From: Isoetes taiwanensis
Lineage: Eukaryota > Streptophyta > Lycopodiopsida > Isoetales > Isoetaceae
Length of the DNA stretch: 64,000 nucleotides
Direction of reading: 5' to 3'
NCBI GenBank assembly: GCA_021234155.1
Contig: JAJEKV010000140.1
Location: 961,407 to 1,025,406, forward strand
Positions within the stretch are counted from its first letter, which is position 1, and each line of letters opens with the position of its first letter. The position numbers and the translations under genes are program-made. Shown piece after piece: positions 61,101 to 64,000 of this stretch. Below the pieces are notes generated by a model. It worked only from the letters and a program-made list of their open reading frames with translations. It searched no databases and had not been told where the DNA came from.

Positions 61101-61177
61101 CATTAGTGCCAATTGTTTAAATAGAATCCCATCTCCCACAAATTAAACCTGCTTATTTTCATATGCTAAAACACATG
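58163..61177. other. Unassigned 3-kb stretch with several open minus-strand segments
   Basis: No gene can be called. Protein-like minus frames include 58515-58381 (VQLEWDWQEMTSKTGRGYAI, then DSEDLPLELDF), 60252-60106 (MTEWRNAPSGSDQDAYDQD), 60587-60246 (Lys/Trp-rich) and 59732-59493. They could be pieces of one decayed element or gene, but I could not join or recognise them. Confidence 0.3.
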
Positions 61178-61191
61178 GATTGAAACATTGA

Positions 61192-62321
61192 GGTATTTTG
61201 TCGGCTCGGGAAGCGGTGGCGCAGGTAGGGCGGCAGGTTTAGGCGGCTTCTTGCCGCCTCTCCAAGTCGGTACTGCTGCGGTGGAATGCGATTTTTCTTG
61301 TTTCTCTGGAGCCAGGCAGGAGATCCTTATGACGCTTCGGCACAGCTGGTTGAAGATGATGCGTTTCTCTAAGGTCTGATTATGCTGCAAAGAATCAGTT
61401 TCTTGCAGATTTCAAGAGGTCTTTCTTGGATCTGGGTCGACCGGGAGACAGGTTTTCCTTGTAGGGCATAATCTTCTTTGAGTTCTTCGTGTATATTTTG
61501 GAGCAGGTCCGGCATCATAGGTTCTTCCTTTAGCTTTCACACTCTTTTCTTGGCAAAGAGTTTGGATTGTATTTGCGGTGAAGGACATGGTATCTTATCC
61601 CTCTAGAAATCACGGTAGATTCTTTGTCGGGGAGGTTACATGAAGCGCAATCTTGAGAAAGAAAGAAATTCCTCAAGAATGTGATCCTGTTGGAGAATAT
61701 TTTTATTTAAGTCTATCTAGGGATGCTCCCAGGGATTGGGCTTTGTGGCTAAAGGTTCCACGGCAGGTTTGCAATCTTGAGAATTCTCTGGCGCCTCAAG
61801 TTTGTTATATTGAGGTTAGTTCTTTGTGATTGGATTCTGAGGAAGGGATTGTGATGATAATGCCGGAGCTAGGGACATCCAAATCGGAGATATATTATGC
61901 AGGACTTTAGAGAGGAGTTTGGCGGCTGGGCTTGTTCTAAGCCTAGCCAACTTGAGGATGACCGTATTTTCCCAACAATGCAGCATTGCATCAAGATCCC
62001 TCTTAGGCAGTGGCAGCTCAGTGTGGCAGGCTTTTCTACAAAAACATGTCTCTTTATCTGGTATATTTTCTGTTATTTGTGAAAGTTTTTGTGCTTAATT
62101 TTACCAAGCCATAACAGGGCTATCTGATTTGCTAAAATATTTCCAATCTAACTCTTAAGGAGTTCTGAATAAGCATAGCTTATGGGAAGCGAAGATGTTG
62201 AGGTATGCTCCTGTAGTAACTTCCCATATTGTTGATGCATGTACTCTTTTATTCTGATAATATAAAAAATGGCACCTTCATGGTGTCACCTTGCCAAAAA
62301 AAAAAAAAAAAAAAAAAAAAA
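61192..62321 (+). mobile_element. Retroposed element (internally deleted LINE or non-autonomous relative) with poly(A) and 14-bp TSD
   Basis: 1130 bp ending in a poly(A) run (62296-62321) and flanked by perfect copies of GATTGAAACATTGA (61178-61191 and 62322-62335). The 5' end is GC-rich (GGCGGCTTCTTGCCGCC region). Broken frames such as AKNQFLADFKRSFLDLGRPG and DPVGEYFYLSLSRDAP look like a LINE ORF1 amino-terminal region, while the 3' end (GTACTCTTTTATTCTGATAA, GGCACCTTCATGGTGTCACC hairpin) is LINE-tail-like. No reverse transcriptase is present. Target duplication and tail show insertion by target-primed reverse transcription. Confidence 0.8.
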
Positions 62322-62459
62322 GATTGAAACATTGATGCTTGATGGAAACGTTGTACCTTCAGAAATCACGTTTGGATATATAACTGATAATTATTTATTT
62401 ATTTATATACAAAAAAGCCCTACCACCTACCGGAAGGCAAGAGCTGATCCCCTTGTCTA

Positions 62460-63089
62460 ACTCTGATTACCCCGTTTCTCCTCATCCCCCCATTCTAAAT
62501 TGCAATCCCTCGATTACGCCATCATTACCCCTACTAAACCTACTACCCCATTTCTTCTCATCTCGCATTCTAAATTGCAATCCCCCATTACTCCCTCATT
62601 ACCCCCACTAACCTTAACTACCCCATTTCTCGTCATCTACCATTCTTCATTTTTTTAGTAGACATCCCCATGTTTACAATCCCCCATTACTCCCTCATTA
62701 CCCCTACTACCCGTGACTACCCCATTTCTCGTCATCCCCCATTCTCTATTTTTTTAGTAGAAATCCCCATGTTCTAGATTGCAATCCCCCTATTACTCCC
62801 TTACTTACCCATAATGCCCATGATTACCCCATTTCTCCTCATCCTCCATTTTTTCATTTTCTACGGAAAATCCCCATGTTCTAAATTGCAATCCCCTATT
62901 ACTCCCTCATTAACTCTACTAACCATGACTACCCCATTTCTCCTCATCCCCCATTCTTTATTTTTTTAGTAGAAATCCCCATGTTCTACTTTACAATCCC
63001 CTTATTACTCTCTCATTACCTCTAATACCCTTGACTACCCCATTTCTCCTCATCCCCCATTCTTCATTTTTTACAAAAAAATCCCCATA
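62460..63089 (+). repeat. C-rich tandem array, unit about 75-108 bp
   Basis: At least six units containing TACCCCATTTCTCCTCATCC, CCATTCT, TTTTTTTAGTAGAAATCCCC, ATGTTCTAAATTGCAATCCC and TTACTCCCTCATTACCCC, starting near 62470, 62543, 62619, 62717, 62825, 62930 and 63040. C runs are again only on the plus strand, as in the 56.5-57.2 kb array. Confidence 0.8.
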
Positions 63090-63215
63090 TTCGAATATGT
63101 AGCATAATAACAGGGGGTTTCTTTTGTATTTTTGTACGTTTTTTTATATGGTTTTACTATGATTTGGTGTCCGTATTATATATGATGTACTAATTAGTAC
63201 TTCTAGAGTGCGCTT
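63090..63215 (-). repeat. Dispersed repeat, copy B (inverse of copy A at 24 kb)
   Basis: TGTAGCATAATAACAGGGGG, TTTTTGTACG and GTACTTCTAGAGTGCGC are the complement of words in 23932-24065, in the same relative order; about 80 percent similar by eye. It follows directly on the C-rich array. Confidence 0.6.
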
Positions 63216-64000
63216 AGTATTTCCATGCATTTATGATTTCCCGTTCCAATTCAATGGTCACCACAACATTTTTAAGTAGAACACATTGTATTTTAAGCTA
63301 AAAAGAAAAAGGTAAACGATAATTGACATGCAAGCAGTATTAGGGTTTGTTTCTCGGCCACAACTCCCTCTGTTTCTTTGGCACATGCATGGAGCTAATT
63401 TTTGTACCGAGGGTTTTCTAGTAGAGATTCTATGTTTTGTTTTGCGGGGGCTCGTTGAAGCGAATGGCATGCCGGACATGGCTCAAAATTCATGGGCGCT
63501 CCCAACTCTCCTATTCTTTGTACTCACGGAGCAACCGGTTACGCTACCCTCGTGAACTTTTGCGGTTATGGTCGGTTTAAAGGTAAGTTTAGAAAGGACT
63601 ATTGTTTTCCCTCTACATGCGGACAAGGATTCCCCATCCGGCCTTCTTGGATCCCCGATTTCTACGCCTTTGCAATGCTTTGCGGGCTCTTCCTTATAAA
63701 TGGGTTTTAAAATTTGTTGCTTCACAAAACCCTTTGGCGGGGTTTCAAGCTGAATTGTGGATCACATTAGGTGTGCTAGAGATTGATTTAACCTCTTGAA
63801 TGATTGCATTTGAAGTTAAGATAAATCCAACAAAGTACTCAAAGCCGGGCAAGTAATATTGTTCATTTTGTGCCAACATTTTTTATGGTATTTTCGAAGG
63901 AAGAAGTTAAGGTTTTCCTTCTATAGATGCATAAAGAGTCCTTTAGAGTTTTTTAAACTTTTCATACATCATCTTTTCTACTTTGCTTTGTTATTTGTAG
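63216..64000. other. Window end, no gene recognised
   Basis: Open frames on both strands between 63258 and 63800 overlap each other; none carries a recognised motif. Confidence 0.3.

Noticed and set aside
62269-62460. ORF starting in the retroposon tail
   Set aside because: Runs through the poly(A) tract into the flank (poly-Lys); not a gene.

Overview
This 64 kb window looks like intergenic-rich nuclear DNA of a seed plant with a large genome, probably a gymnosperm. That is inference: there are only a few recognisable plant genes (a type III polyketide synthase, a GT61 glycosyltransferase, a SAG12/papain-type cysteine protease), introns in those genes are short (73-125 nt unless something has inserted), and the rest is old LTR retroelements, LINEs, MITE-like elements, minisatellites and small gene fragments. 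I saw no rRNA, tRNA or CRISPR features and nothing bacterial.

Layout. 0.5-2.4 kb (minus): a two-exon type III PKS gene, complete in reading frame except for a 454-bp Mutator-like MITE with identical 98-bp terminal repeats and a 9-bp target duplication; its catalytic Cys is replaced by Gly. 3.4-5.0 kb (minus): the 3' part of a GT61 gene with a frameshift and a TIR element in its intron. 5-11 kb: foldback element, short tandem repeats and unassigned DNA. 11.2-17 kb: a minus-strand 3' LTR with polypurine tract and decayed interior, holding a 322-bp MITE. 17-18.3 kb: hAT-derived ORF with a frameshift. 18.5-29 kb: scattered gene fragments (PHT2;1-like phosphate transporter, a PPR trace, an orphan exon, alanyl-tRNA synthetase exons) among minisatellites. 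29.2-30.7 kb: 5'-truncated LINE with poly(A). 31-33.5 kb: direct repeats and a 'TATAAATACCC' minisatellite split by a MITE. 34.1-37.6 kb: a large direct duplication, one copy carrying a LINE-like insertion. 37.6-38.6 kb: unknown coding-like DNA with an in-frame 59-codon tandem duplication. 40 kb: another LINE-like 3' end.

41.9-43.2 kb (minus): the one gene that appears intact, a four-exon, 354-residue C1A cysteine protease. 44.2-44.7 kb: a foldback element with tandem subterminal repeats. 48.4-49.6 kb: direct repeats, a 92-nt hairpin and two adjacent 40-bp-period arrays. 51.3-55.5 kb (minus): an LTR with tRNA-iMet-type primer site next to a decayed Ty3/gypsy gag-pol remnant interrupted by a MITE. 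56.5-58.2 kb: C-rich array and a 245-bp direct repeat. 61.2-62.3 kb: a retroposed element bounded by a perfect 14-bp target duplication. 62.5-63.2 kb: a second C-rich array, ending in an inverted copy of a repeat found at 24 kb.

The genes do not form a pathway. The window is best read as one working protease gene, one recently disrupted PKS gene, one decaying glycosyltransferase, and a record of repeated transposition and gene-fragment capture. All calls come from reading the sequence; no database search was possible.
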